From Sphingomonas sp. A2-49 (GTDB lineage Bacteria; Pseudomonadota; Alphaproteobacteria; Sphingomonadales; Sphingomonadaceae): a DNA stretch of 64,000 nucleotides. The stretch is taken from positions 62,001-126,000 of the forward strand of contig NZ_JAJLPA010000006.1 of NCBI RefSeq assembly GCF_025548555.1, given 5' to 3'. Shown here in pieces: positions 34,525-42,699 of this stretch. The stretch's first letter is position 1. Every line of letters starts with the position of its first letter. Under the pieces are notes generated by a model. That model worked only from the letters and a program-made list of their open reading frames with translations, was not told the origin of the DNA and made no database searches. The translations under genes and the position numbers were made by a program.

Positions 34525-35174
34525 GCCAGCAGCCCCGGCAGCGCGGCGACCCGATCCGCGACGACATCGGCCCCCGCGTCGGCAAGGTCGCGCACGTCAT
34601 GATAGCCCCAGGCGACGCCGATCGCACGGGCGCCCGCCGCCTTCGCCATCGCCATATCGAAGCTCGTGTCGCCGATCATCGCCGTCGTCCGCGGCATCGC
34701 CCCGGCCGCGTCGATCGCGGCGAGCAGCATCGCGGGATCGGGCTTCGACGGATGGCGATCGGCGGTCTGCAAGGTGACGAACCGGTCGGCGAGGCCGTGG
34801 TGCGCGAGGATGTGCGCGAGCCCGCGATCCGACTTGCCGGTCGCGACGCCCAGCAGCCAGCCGTCGTCGGCGAGCGTCTCCAGCACGTCCTCGATCCCGT
34901 CGAACAGCGGCTCCTCCGCCATCGCGCCGCTCGTGCGCAGGTCGAAGAACGCCTGTTTGTAATCGGCCGCCATCCGGCGATGCTGCGCGTCGTCCGCCTC
35001 GGGAAGCAGCGCGCGGATCGCCTCGACCAGGCTCAGCCCGACGATACGCCGGATCGCGTCACGCGGCGGCGCGGCGATGCCGGCGATCCGGAACGCCGTT
35101 TCCATCGACTGGCAGATGTTGGCCTGGCTGTCGACGAGCGTGCCGTCGCAGTCGAACACGGCGAGTTTGGTCAT
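34521..35174 (-). CDS. HAD superfamily phosphatase (phosphoglycolate phosphatase-like)
   Basis: A 217-residue HAD hydrolase. Motif I VFDCDGTLVDS carries the nucleophilic Asp, motif II is GVATGKSDRGL, and SKPDPAMLLAAI with MIGDTSFDMAMAKAAGARAI supplies motifs III and IV. The inserted helical cap (about 17-85) is the subtype seen in phosphoglycolate and pyrophosphatase-like enzymes. The exact substrate is unknown. It is first in a coupled operon with a small membrane protein and the ATP12 chaperone. Confidence 0.88.
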   Translation of the reverse strand: MTKLAVFDCDGTLVDSQANICQSMETAFRIAGIAAPPRDAIRRIVGLSLVEAIRALLPEADDAQHRRMAADYKQAFFDLRTSGAMAEEPLFDGIEDVLETLADDGWLLGVATGKSDRGLAHILAHHGLADRFVTLQTADRHPSKPDPAMLLAAIDAAGAMPRTTAMIGDTSFDMAMAKAAGARAIGVAWGYHDVRDLADAGADVVADRVAALPGLLA

Positions 35175-35238
35175 GATCCTGCCCCTAGCGGGCACGCGTG
35201 ATTCGATCCAGCCGCGCGACGGACCGCATCGATCGCAT

Positions 35239-35793
35239 TCAATACGCCTCCTGCCCCACGACATTGCCCGGCGGGCCGTAGCGGCACACGAGGAAATCGT
35301 CGGCGGCGTCGCTCGCCAGCGCGCAGCCCATCGCGGTCGTCCCGCGCCAGACGATCTGCGCATAATGGCCGACGTCCTCCCACCGCCCCGTCCGGCTGGA
35401 CCGCGGCACCGCGGCATCGACGAAATCGCGCTTTTCCGCGACCCAATGCCCGACCATCTCGTCGAAGCGATAGGCGTCGCGCGTGCCGGTCCACAGGTTC
35501 TCGCCCTCGCGGTCCATCCCGATCGACTGCGGCGCGTGCGCGAACCGCCCGGTCCGCGCCATCTCCTCCGCGTAGCGCTTCGCCGACGCCGCCAGCGGTT
35601 CGCTCCAGACGAGCGGGCCGACGCCGACGTCCGCCCGCGCCGCATTCTGCCCCGCCAGCATCGCGTGGCGCAGCAGCGCCGCCCCGCGCGGCGCCGGCGC
35701 GTCGGTCGTCCGCGGTTCGACGACGCGCTCGGGCGACGGCGCGCAGGCGGGAAGGATCAGCAACGCGGCAAGCCATGAGTGGCGTTTCGACAT
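35239..35793 (-). CDS. CAP-domain (SCP/PR1) lipoprotein
   Basis: A 184-residue secreted protein. The signal ends in the lipobox LPAC (about residues 15-18), so it is probably lipid-anchored. The CAP domain (about 45-184) shows AMLAGQNAARADVGVGPLVW, ENLWTGTRDAY, VGHYAQIVWRGTTAMGCA and FLVCRYGPPGNVVGQ, with the His and Glu residues of the family cavity. Bacterial CAP proteins are extracytoplasmic, with unclear roles. It diverges from hemW by 24 bases. Confidence 0.88.
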   Translation of the reverse strand: MSKRHSWLAALLILPACAPSPERVVEPRTTDAPAPRGAALLRHAMLAGQNAARADVGVGPLVWSEPLAASAKRYAEEMARTGRFAHAPQSIGMDREGENLWTGTRDAYRFDEMVGHWVAEKRDFVDAAVPRSSRTGRWEDVGHYAQIVWRGTTAMGCALASDAADDFLVCRYGPPGNVVGQEAY

Positions 35794-35817
35794 GATCCCC
35801 GCCATATCGTCGGCATC

Positions 35818-36987
35818 ATGACCCCCGACAAGATGCCGCTCGCGCTCTACGTCCACTGGCCGTTCTGCGTCTCCAAATGCCCCTATTGCGACTTCAACAG
35901 CCATGTCCGCGACCAGGTGGACCAGCAGGCATGGCGCGATTCCCTGCTCGCCGACCTCGCGCACGAAGCGCGGGCGCTGCCGGGGCGGACGCTGGGGTCG
36001 GTGTTCTTCGGGGGCGGCACGCCGTCGCTGATGCCGCCCGCGACGGTCGCCGCGATCCTCGACGCGGCGCAGCGGGCGTGGACGCCGGCCGCCGACATCG
36101 AGATCACGCTGGAGGCGAATCCGTCTTCGGTCGAGGCGGCGCGCTTCGCCGATCTCGCCGCGGCGGGGGTCAACCGCGTCTCGCTCGGCCTCCAGTCGCT
36201 CGACGACGCCGCGCTCGGCTTTCTCGGCCGCGCGCATGGCGTCGACGAGGGGCTGGCCGCGCTGGCGACCGCGCAGCGCCATTTCGCGCGGGTCAGCTTC
36301 GACCTGATCTATGCGCTGCCCGACCAGCGGCTCGCGGCGTGGGAGGCGGAGCTGGCGCGGGCGCTGTCGTTCGGCACCGAGCATCTGTCGCTCTACCAGC
36401 TGACGATCGAGCCCGGCACGCGCTTCGCGACCGAGGCGGCGCAGGGGCGGCTGGCGGTGCCCGACGGCGACCGCGCGGCCGACCTGTTCGAGGCGACGCG
36501 CGCGATGACCGCCGCCGCCGGCCTGCCCGCCTATGAAACCTCCAACCATGCGCGCGCCGGGGCGGAGAGCCGCCACAACCTGACCTATTGGCGCTACGGC
36601 GACTATGCGGGCGTCGGCCCCGGCGCGCACGGCCGCCGCGACGCCCTTGCCACGCAGCGTCGCCGCAAGCCCGAAAACTGGCTGGCGGCGGTCGCGCGCA
36701 ACGGCCACGGCATCGAGGTGGAAGAGCCGCTGACGCCGCACGAGCGCGCGACCGAGGCGCTGGTGATGGGCCTGCGGCTGCGCGAGGGAGTCGACCTGAC
36801 CCATGTCGCCGCGCTCGCCGGTGGCAGCGCGCCGATCGACTGGACCGCGGTGGCGCGGCTGGAGGCGCAGGGGCTGGTCGCCCGCGAGCCCGACCGGCTG
36901 CGCGTCACCGAGGCGGGGGCGCTGCTGCTCGACGCGATCCTGCCACTCGTGGTGCGCGACGCGCCGGAGACGGTGCGCGCCGCCTGA
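35818..36987 (+). CDS. hemW: radical SAM heme chaperone HemW
   Basis: A 389-residue protein with the radical-SAM cluster motif at Cys17, Cys21 and Cys24 (HWPFCVSKCPYCDF). It also has GGGTPS, EITLEANPSS, NRVSLGLQSLDD and the C-terminal HemW region (YETSNHARAGAESRHNLTYW, GVGPGAHG). HemW is now understood as a heme-binding chaperone rather than a coproporphyrinogen oxidase. The ATG at 35818 is preferred; the next at 35833 is possible. The order hemW, LppC-like, rsmI, yraN, gshB is a common alphaproteobacterial arrangement. Confidence 0.93.
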   Translation: MTPDKMPLALYVHWPFCVSKCPYCDFNSHVRDQVDQQAWRDSLLADLAHEARALPGRTLGSVFFGGGTPSLMPPATVAAILDAAQRAWTPAADIEITLEANPSSVEAARFADLAAAGVNRVSLGLQSLDDAALGFLGRAHGVDEGLAALATAQRHFARVSFDLIYALPDQRLAAWEAELARALSFGTEHLSLYQLTIEPGTRFATEAAQGRLAVPDGDRAADLFEATRAMTAAAGLPAYETSNHARAGAESRHNLTYWRYGDYAGVGPGAHGRRDALATQRRRKPENWLAAVARNGHGIEVEEPLTPHERATEALVMGLRLREGVDLTHVAALAGGSAPIDWTAVARLEAQGLVAREPDRLRVTEAGALLLDAILPLVVRDAPETVRAA

Positions 36988-37066
36988 CCGGGCTGCGCGC
37001 AAGGATAACCGGCGCGGCCCGGACCGCAGTTTGTCGCCACCCGACGGCGACCGGGACCGGGCCTTC

Positions 37067-37087
37067 CCGGGCGGCGCGTCCGCCCGG
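37067..37087. terminator. hairpin between convergent hemW and LppC-like genes
   Basis: CCGGGCGG-CGCGT-CCGCCCGG is a perfect 8-base stem, 80 bases after the hemW stop and 13 bases from the stop of the opposing gene. A bidirectional terminator is likely, although no T run is present. Confidence 0.5.
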
Positions 37088-37099
37088 ACGACTCACATC

Positions 37100-38308
37100 C
37101 TAGCGGCCGAAGCCGCTCGGTGCCGGCGACACCGTGACGGTCGCGCCGTTCTGGATTTCCTGTACCTCCAGCGCGCGCTCGGCGATGCCGTCGCGGCCGA
37201 AGCGGAACGCGCCGTCGATGCCGGCGAAACCGTCGGCGTCGCGCAGCCGCGCTTCCGGGAACGGCCGACCGACCGGCCAGTCGCGCGAGATGCGCACGGT
37301 CAGCAGGACCGCATCATAGCCCAGGCTCGACAGGCGATACGGCGCGGCGCTGTAGCGGGCGCGGTATTTGGTCGCATATTGCCGATAGAGCGTGTCCGCG
37401 ACGCTGGCGAACCAGGCGCCGTTGAGCGCGGGCTTCGCGGTCAGGCTCGCCTCGGAATTCCACAATTCGGTGCCGAGGATGCGCGTCGCGGCGCCGCTGC
37501 CGCGCTTGACGAGCGGCGCGGCGACGGCGGCGCTGGTCGCCGCGTCCGCCACCAGCACCGCGCCATAGGGCGCCTTGGCGTTGAGCCGCGTCACCGCGCC
37601 CGCGATCCCGCCGACGACCCGGCCATAGGTCTGCAGCGACACGACCGCGCCGCCCGCCCCCTCGACCGAGCGCAGGAACGCGGTCGAGGCACGCTCGCCG
37701 TAGAGGCCGTTGGGGATCAGCCCGGCAAAGCTCGTCACGCCGCGGCTGCGCGCATATTGGACGACGCGGTCGATCGACTGCGCGGGCGCATAGCCCATCA
37801 GATAGGTGCCGTTGCCGGCGACCGAGGCGTCGTTCGAGAAGCTCAGGACCGGTACGCGCGCCGCGCGCGCGATCGGCGCGACCGCGCGCACGTCCTCGGC
37901 AAGCAGCGGCCCCAGGATCACCTGCGCACCGTCCGCGATCGCCCGCTCCGCCGCCGCGGCGGCGCCGGTCGCGGTATCGTAATTGGTGATCCGCACCTTG
38001 TCGGTGCCGGTGTCGAGCACCGCCAGCATCGTCGCATTGGCGATGGAGCGCCCGACGCCCGCATTGCCGCCCGACAGCGGCACCAGCAGCGCGACGCGGT
38101 TGCGCTGCGTGTCGCGCGGCAGGCCCGCCTCGACCGGCTCGGGGCGCTCCGCCTGCGGGCGGGTCGGGCGCGCCGGCGCCTCGACCGGGCCGCGCGGCAC
38201 TACGGTGGAACAGGCGGCGAGCAGCCCCGCCGCCACGATCCCCGCCCAGCGCGCCAGGCCGCCGATGCGCGCGCGTCGCGACTGTCCAACCGGTAAAGCC
38301 TCTGCCAT
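37100..38308 (-). CDS. LppC/LpoA-like lipoprotein, penicillin-binding protein activator
   Basis: A 402-residue protein with a signal and lipobox (LLAAC, about residue 33) and a periplasmic substrate-binding fold (about 70-400: RVALLVPLSGGNAGVGRSIA, AERAIADGAQVILGPLLAED, VPVLSFSNDASVAGNGTYLM). This matches the alphaproteobacterial LppC/LpoA family that activates or scaffolds penicillin-binding proteins at the outer membrane. AGGGGA lies five bases before the ATG at 38308. That start overlaps the rsmI start on the other strand. Confidence 0.87.
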   Translation of the reverse strand: MAEALPVGQSRRARIGGLARWAGIVAAGLLAACSTVVPRGPVEAPARPTRPQAERPEPVEAGLPRDTQRNRVALLVPLSGGNAGVGRSIANATMLAVLDTGTDKVRITNYDTATGAAAAAERAIADGAQVILGPLLAEDVRAVAPIARAARVPVLSFSNDASVAGNGTYLMGYAPAQSIDRVVQYARSRGVTSFAGLIPNGLYGERASTAFLRSVEGAGGAVVSLQTYGRVVGGIAGAVTRLNAKAPYGAVLVADAATSAAVAAPLVKRGSGAATRILGTELWNSEASLTAKPALNGAWFASVADTLYRQYATKYRARYSAAPYRLSSLGYDAVLLTVRISRDWPVGRPFPEARLRDADGFAGIDGAFRFGRDGIAERALEVQEIQNGATVTVSPAPSGFGR

Positions 38309-39176
38309 GACGTCCCCTGTGGCCATATCCGAAAATCCTCTCGACCCCGGGCTGTATATCGTCGCGACGCCGATCGGCAATCTTGCTGACCTATCGCCGC
38401 GCGCCGCCGATATCCTGAGCCGCGCCGACATCGTAGCGGTAGAGGACAGCCGCGTCACCGCCGGCCTGCTCCGCCACATCGGCATCAAGCGGCCGATGGT
38501 CCCCTATCACGACCACAATGCCGAGGGCGTCCGCCCCGGCCTGATCGCCCGGATGGCGCAGGAGGCGGTGGCGCTGGTGTCCGACGCGGGCACGCCGCTG
38601 ATCTCCGATCCCGGCTACAAGCTGGTCCGCGACGCGCGCGCAGCCGGGCATGCCGTGGTGACGATCCCCGGCCCCTGCGCCGCGATCGCCGCGCTGACGC
38701 TGGCGGGCCTGCCCACCGACCGCTTCCTGTTCTGCGGCTTCCTGCCGAGCAAGGCAAAGGCGCGCGCCGACGCGATCGCGGAGGTGGCGGCGGTGCGCGC
38801 GACGCTGATCCTCTACGAATCGGGGCCGCGGCTCGCCGCCTGCCTCGCCGCGCTCGCGGAGGGGCTGGGCGATCGCGACGCCGCGGTGACGCGCGAGATC
38901 ACCAAGCGCTACGAGGAGGCGGTGACGGGGACGCTGACGACGCTCGCCGCGCGCTACGCCGATTCGCCGCCGAGGGGGGAGATCGTGATCGTCGTCGCGC
39001 CGCCGGGCGAGGCGCCGCCCCCCGACGCCGCCGACGCGGACGCCGCGCTGGCCGAGGCGCTGACCCGGCTGCCGGTCGCCAAGGCGGCGGGCGAGGTGGC
39101 GAAGGCGTTCGGGCTCGACCGCAAGGACCTCTACGCGCGTGCGCTGGTGATGCGGCAGGCGGCGGACGGCGGCTGA
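38307..39176 (+). CDS. rsmI: 16S rRNA 2'-O-ribose C1402 methyltransferase
   Basis: A 289-residue SAM-dependent methyltransferase of the tetrapyrrole-methylase fold. Signature segments are GLYIVATPIGNLADLSPRAA, DIVAVEDSRVTAGLLRHIGI, VALVSDAGTPLISDPGYKLV, TIPGPCAAIAALTLAGLPTD and the C-terminal GEIVIVVAPP. RsmI methylates the ribose of C1402 in 16S rRNA at the decoding centre. Its ATG overlaps the start of the divergent LppC-like gene by two bases and has only a weak upstream ribosome site. Confidence 0.95.
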   Translation: MTSPVAISENPLDPGLYIVATPIGNLADLSPRAADILSRADIVAVEDSRVTAGLLRHIGIKRPMVPYHDHNAEGVRPGLIARMAQEAVALVSDAGTPLISDPGYKLVRDARAAGHAVVTIPGPCAAIAALTLAGLPTDRFLFCGFLPSKAKARADAIAEVAAVRATLILYESGPRLAACLAALAEGLGDRDAAVTREITKRYEEAVTGTLTTLAARYADSPPRGEIVIVVAPPGEAPPPDAADADAALAEALTRLPVAKAAGEVAKAFGLDRKDLYARALVMRQAADGG

Positions 39177-39219
39177 CATACGCTTGCGCCGCACCGACGG
39201 CTGCGGCAGCCTGCCGTGC

Positions 39220-39600
39220 ATGACGCGCCCGCCCCGCCGCCCCACCGCCGATGCCCGGCGCACCGCCGAAGCCGCCGGACGGCGCGGCGAGCGGCTGGCG
39301 GGCTGGTGGCTGCGGCTGAAGGGGTGGAGCATCCTCGACCGCCGCGTGCGCACTCCGGCGGGCGAGGTCGATCTGGTCGCGCGCCGCGGCACCCTGATCG
39401 CCTTCGTCGAGGTGAAGACGCGGCGCACCGCCGCCGAACTCGACTTCGCGATAGACGCGCGGCGGCTGGCACGGGTCGCGGCGGCCGCGGAGGTGCTGAT
39501 GCCGCGCTATGCCGGGCCGGGTGACGACATCCGCGTCGACGTCATCCTCCTCGCCCCCGGCACGCGGCCGCGGCACATCGAGAATGCGTGGATCGGGTAG
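39220..39600 (+). CDS. YraN family (UPF0102) endonuclease-like protein
   Basis: A 126-residue protein of the family's usual size. AAGRRGERLAGWWLRLKGWS is followed by RVRTPAGEVDLVARRGTLIA and FVEVKTR, giving the E-x(n)-D-x(n)-E-x-K pattern of the restriction-endonuclease-like fold. Its biological role is unresolved, though it is almost always beside rsmI as here. The ATG at 39220 is chosen over an in-frame upstream start that adds a poorly conserved head. Confidence 0.9.
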   Translation: MTRPPRRPTADARRTAEAAGRRGERLAGWWLRLKGWSILDRRVRTPAGEVDLVARRGTLIAFVEVKTRRTAAELDFAIDARRLARVAAAAEVLMPRYAGPGDDIRVDVILLAPGTRPRHIENAWIG

Positions 39601-39612
39601 CGGACGGGTTCG

Positions 39613-39810
39613 CGCGAAGACGCGAAGGCGCGAAGACGCGAAGGCGCGAAGAAGGCTGGTTCACGCGGAGGCGCGGAGGCGCGGAGAGAGTTCGCGCGGC
39701 GCAGCCTTTCGAACCTCGCAGGGCCGTGATGGGAGGGCGCCGATGGCGCCACGCGGATCATCTTCACGTCTCCGCGCCTTCGCGCGCACCAACTCTTTCT
39801 TCCTCGCTGT
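39613..39810. repeat. octamer-repeat palindromic element, copy 1
   Basis: Five consecutive CGCGAAGR octamers (39613-39652) are followed by three CGCGGAGR octamers (39664-39687). A shared core (GGGCCGTGATGGGAGGGCGC at about 39721-39740) comes next, then a CT-rich arm (TCTCCGCGCCTTCGCGCG) complementary to the octamers. The whole could fold as one long hairpin. It has no coding potential. Confidence 0.7.
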
Positions 39811-39886
39811 CGCCGGCCACGGGTCGACGTGACCCGGTACGCGGTCTCGACAATTCGAGCATGCGTCGATCGAGCGGGCGGGTTCG

Positions 39887-40062
39887 CGCGAAGACGCGAT
39901 GACGCGAAGAACATTGGTTCGCGCGGAGGCGCGGAGGACGCGGAGAGGGCTCGCGCGGCGCGGCCTTGCGAACCTCGGAAGGGCCGTGATGGGAGGGCGC
40001 CGATGGCGCCGGGCGTATCCTCTCCGCGCCTCCGCGCCGCCGCGCGGACCCGTCCTTTCTAG
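39887..40062. repeat. octamer-repeat palindromic element, copy 2
   Basis: A second copy about 274 bases on has three CGCGAWGA octamers (39887-39910), then CGCGGAGG-type octamers, the same core with GGGCCGTGATGGGAGGGCGC, and a closing arm CTCTCCGCGCCTCCGCGCCG. The two copies fill most of the 538-base gap before gshB. Otherwise that gap holds only about 75 spacer bases between the copies and the gshB leader. Confidence 0.7.
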
Positions 40063-40138
40063 TTCGATGCCGCCGCCGCAGGTGACATGGCGGCGGCGGC
40101 GTCCTACCTGCCGGCGCGTACAGGCAAGGAGCGTCCGC

Positions 40139-41095
40139 ATGTCCCTCACCGTCGCCGTCCAGATGGACCCGCTCGACAGCATCGCCATCGCGGGCGATTC
40201 CAGCTTCGCACTGATGCTGTCGGCGAAGGCACGGGGCCATCGCCTGTTCCATTACGACGCGGAGGCATTGAGCTACAGCGCCGGCCGCGTCTGGGCGCGT
40301 GCGCATCCGGTCACGGTGCAGCGCGTGGAGGGCGATCATTTCTGCTTCGGCGAGCCCGTCGATCTCGACCTTGGCGACGACGCCGACGTGGTGCTGATGC
40401 GGCAGGATCCGCCGTTCGACCTCGGCTACATCACCGCGACGCACCTGCTCGAACGGATCGCCGACCGCACTTTGGTGGTCAACGATCCCGCGAGCGTCCG
40501 CAATGCGCCCGAAAAGGTGTTCGTGCTCGACTATCCGCAGTTCATGCCGCCGACGCTGGTCACCCGCAGCCTCGACGAGGCGCGCGCGTTCCTCGCCGAC
40601 CATGGCGAGATCGTCGTCAAGCCGCTGCACGGCAACGGCGGCAAGGCGATCTTCAAGGTCGGCCGCGACGGCGCCAACCTGTCCGCGCTGATCGAGGTGT
40701 TCAACCAGACGTGGCGCGAACCGCACATGATCCAGGCGTTCCTGCCCGCGGTGGCGAAGGGCGACAAGCGCATCGTACTGGTCGACGGCGCGGTCGCGGG
40801 CGCGATCAACCGCCTGCCCGGCGAGGGCGAGATCCGGTCGAACCTGGCGGTCGGCGGGTCGGCGGTGAAGACGGAATTGACGCCGCGCGAACGCGAGATC
40901 TGCGCGGTGCTGGGGCCGGAACTGAAGCGGCGCGGGCTGATCTTCGTCGGTATCGACGTCATAGGCGGCGAATGGCTGACCGAGATCAACGTCACCTCGC
41001 CGACCGGGATCGTCGCGATCGAGCGGTTCGACGGCACCGACGTCGCCGGCCTCATCTGGGATGCGATCGAACGCAGGATCGCGGAACGCGGCTGA
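40139..41095 (+). CDS. gshB: glutathione synthetase
   Basis: A 318-residue ATP-grasp ligase of the normal length. Diagnostic segments are VAVQMDPLDSIAIAGDSSFA, MRQDPPFDLGYITATHLLE, VVKPLHGNGGKAIFKV, AINRLPGEGEIRSNLAVGGS and TEINVTSPTGI. It joins gamma-glutamylcysteine and glycine to form glutathione in the cytoplasm. AAGGAG precedes the ATG. The large repeat-filled leader means its promoter must lie close to the gene or read through structured DNA. Confidence 0.96.
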   Translation: MSLTVAVQMDPLDSIAIAGDSSFALMLSAKARGHRLFHYDAEALSYSAGRVWARAHPVTVQRVEGDHFCFGEPVDLDLGDDADVVLMRQDPPFDLGYITATHLLERIADRTLVVNDPASVRNAPEKVFVLDYPQFMPPTLVTRSLDEARAFLADHGEIVVKPLHGNGGKAIFKVGRDGANLSALIEVFNQTWREPHMIQAFLPAVAKGDKRIVLVDGAVAGAINRLPGEGEIRSNLAVGGSAVKTELTPREREICAVLGPELKRRGLIFVGIDVIGGEWLTEINVTSPTGIVAIERFDGTDVAGLIWDAIERRIAERG

Positions 41096-41119
41096 CCGGC
41101 CCGCCGTTGAGCGGCGGAC

Positions 41120-41722
41120 ATGACCGAATTCATCCTCAACGGAATCGCCTGGGGCGGGTATTTCGGCATCTTCCTGCTGATGGCGCTCGAGAATATCGTG
41201 CCGCCGATCCCGTCGGAGGTCATCATGGGGCTCGGCGGCATGGCGGTCGCGCGGGGCAGCATGGGGATCGTGCCGCTGGTGCTGTGGGGCACGGCGGGTA
41301 CCACCGCCGGGAACTACTTCTGGTACCATGTCGGCCGGCATATCGGCTATGCGCGCTTCCGCCCCTTCGTCGAACGGCACGGTCGCTGGCTGACGATGGA
41401 GTGGGACGATGTCGAGCGCCTGCACCGTTTCTTCGTGAAGCACGGCGGCTGGGTGGTGTTCGTGTTCCGCTTCATGCCGACATTCCGCACGATCATCTCG
41501 CTGCCCGCCGGCATCACCTGCATGCCGCTGTGGCGGTTCCTCGTCTGGACCTTCGCGGGAAGCCTGATCTGGAACAGCATCCTCGCCGCCGCCGGCCTCT
41601 ACCTCGGCTCGCGGTTCGGCGAGCTCGACCGCTACGTCGGGCCGCTGGCGATCGCGCTCACCGTGCTGATGCTGGGCGGTTACCTGTGGCGCGTCGCCAC
41701 CTGGCGGCCGCGGACGCGCTGA
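41120..41722 (+). CDS. DedA family membrane protein
   Basis: A 200-residue membrane protein. The DedA signatures ENIVPPIPSEVIMGLGGMAV, AGTTAGNYFWYHVGRHIGYA and FFVKHGGWVVFVFRFMPTFR (with its functional Arg), then ISLPAGITCMPLWRFLVWTF, are all present. DedA proteins are linked to lipid carrier recycling and membrane homeostasis. It follows gshB by 24 bases and is probably cotranscribed; it is convergent with xerC. Confidence 0.92.
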   Translation: MTEFILNGIAWGGYFGIFLLMALENIVPPIPSEVIMGLGGMAVARGSMGIVPLVLWGTAGTTAGNYFWYHVGRHIGYARFRPFVERHGRWLTMEWDDVERLHRFFVKHGGWVVFVFRFMPTFRTIISLPAGITCMPLWRFLVWTFAGSLIWNSILAAAGLYLGSRFGELDRYVGPLAIALTVLMLGGYLWRVATWRPRTR

Positions 41723-41728
41723 GCGCGG

Positions 41729-42625
41729 TCAGGCGCGCGGATGCGCGTTGCGATAGACGTCGAGCAGGTGCGCGGCATCCACCGCGGTATAGACCTGCGT
41801 CGAGCTGAGGCTGGCGTGGCCGAGCAGTTCCTGCAACGCGCGCAGATCGGCGCCGCGGCCGAGCAGATGCGTCGCGAAGCTGTGGCGCAGCGCGTGCGGC
41901 GTCGTCCGGTCGCCCAGACCCAGTCCGCCCCGCGCCGCCTGCACCGCGCGGCGGATCATCCCGGGCGACAGCGCCCCGCCCTTCGCCCCGCGGAACAGCG
42001 GTGCGTCCGCGCTCAGCGCCCACGGCACCTGCGCCGCATAATGCTCGATCGCGGCGCGGACCTGCGGCAGCAGCGGCACCACCCGGGTCTTGTCGCGCTT
42101 GCCGGTCACCACCAGCGTGTCGCCGAGCGGCAGCACCCGCGCGGGCAGCGCGATCGCCTCGCCGATCCGCAGGCCCGCGCCGTAGAGCAGCAGCAGCACT
42201 GCCCAGTCGCGCGCGCCGATCCACGGTTCGGCGGCATCGTCGGCGACCTGTCCGGCAAGCGCGAGCGCCTCGTCGGGCGAGATCGGCCGCGGCACGCCCG
42301 TCTTGACGCGCGGGCCGCGCAGCCGCGGCGTCGCCGCCGCCGGCACCACGAACGCCAGAAAGCCGCGCACCGCGGACAGCTCGCGTGCCGCCGAGGCGTT
42401 GCCGAGCCCCTCCGCCCGCCGCGCCGCGAGGAACGCGCGCAGGTCCGCCGCGGTGATCCGCGCCAGCGCCGCGGCATCCACCGTGCCCCCCCAATGCGCC
42501 CGGAGGAACGCGGTCAGCCGCTCCGCGGTCGCGCGATAGGCGCGCACGGTGTGCACCGAACGCCGCCGGTCCCGCGCAAGGTGCGCCGCCCATTGCAGGG
42601 GTAACGGAAGGATAGGATCGGTCAT
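41729..42625 (-). CDS. xerC: tyrosine recombinase XerC
   Basis: A 298-residue recombinase. The N-terminal SAM-like domain (about 10-95) is followed by a catalytic domain with the first Arg in GAGLRIGEAIALP, Lys in TGKRDKTRVVPL, HALRHSFATHLLGRGADLRA, the second His in LLGHASLSSTQ and the nucleophilic Tyr in TQVYTAVD. It acts with XerD at dif to resolve chromosome dimers. The housekeeping neighbours support XerC rather than a mobile-element integrase. Confidence 0.92.
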   Translation of the reverse strand: MTDPILPLPLQWAAHLARDRRRSVHTVRAYRATAERLTAFLRAHWGGTVDAAALARITAADLRAFLAARRAEGLGNASAARELSAVRGFLAFVVPAAATPRLRGPRVKTGVPRPISPDEALALAGQVADDAAEPWIGARDWAVLLLLYGAGLRIGEAIALPARVLPLGDTLVVTGKRDKTRVVPLLPQVRAAIEHYAAQVPWALSADAPLFRGAKGGALSPGMIRRAVQAARGGLGLGDRTTPHALRHSFATHLLGRGADLRALQELLGHASLSSTQVYTAVDAAHLLDVYRNAHPRA

Positions 42626-42699
42626 GCGCTCGCCATTCTGGCGCCCGCCGGCGGTCAGGGCAAAGAACATTTTAACGCCTCTATGCCATCCATTCCAAC

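Noticed and set aside
39613..39910. CRISPR-like repetition upstream of gshB
   Set aside because: The repeat unit is 8 bases in direct register without unique spacers of constant length, and no cas genes are present.
41729..42625. XerC-like recombinase as the integrase of a mobile element
   Set aside because: The neighbours are housekeeping genes, no attachment repeats or phage genes are seen, and the sequence has the full XerC layout.
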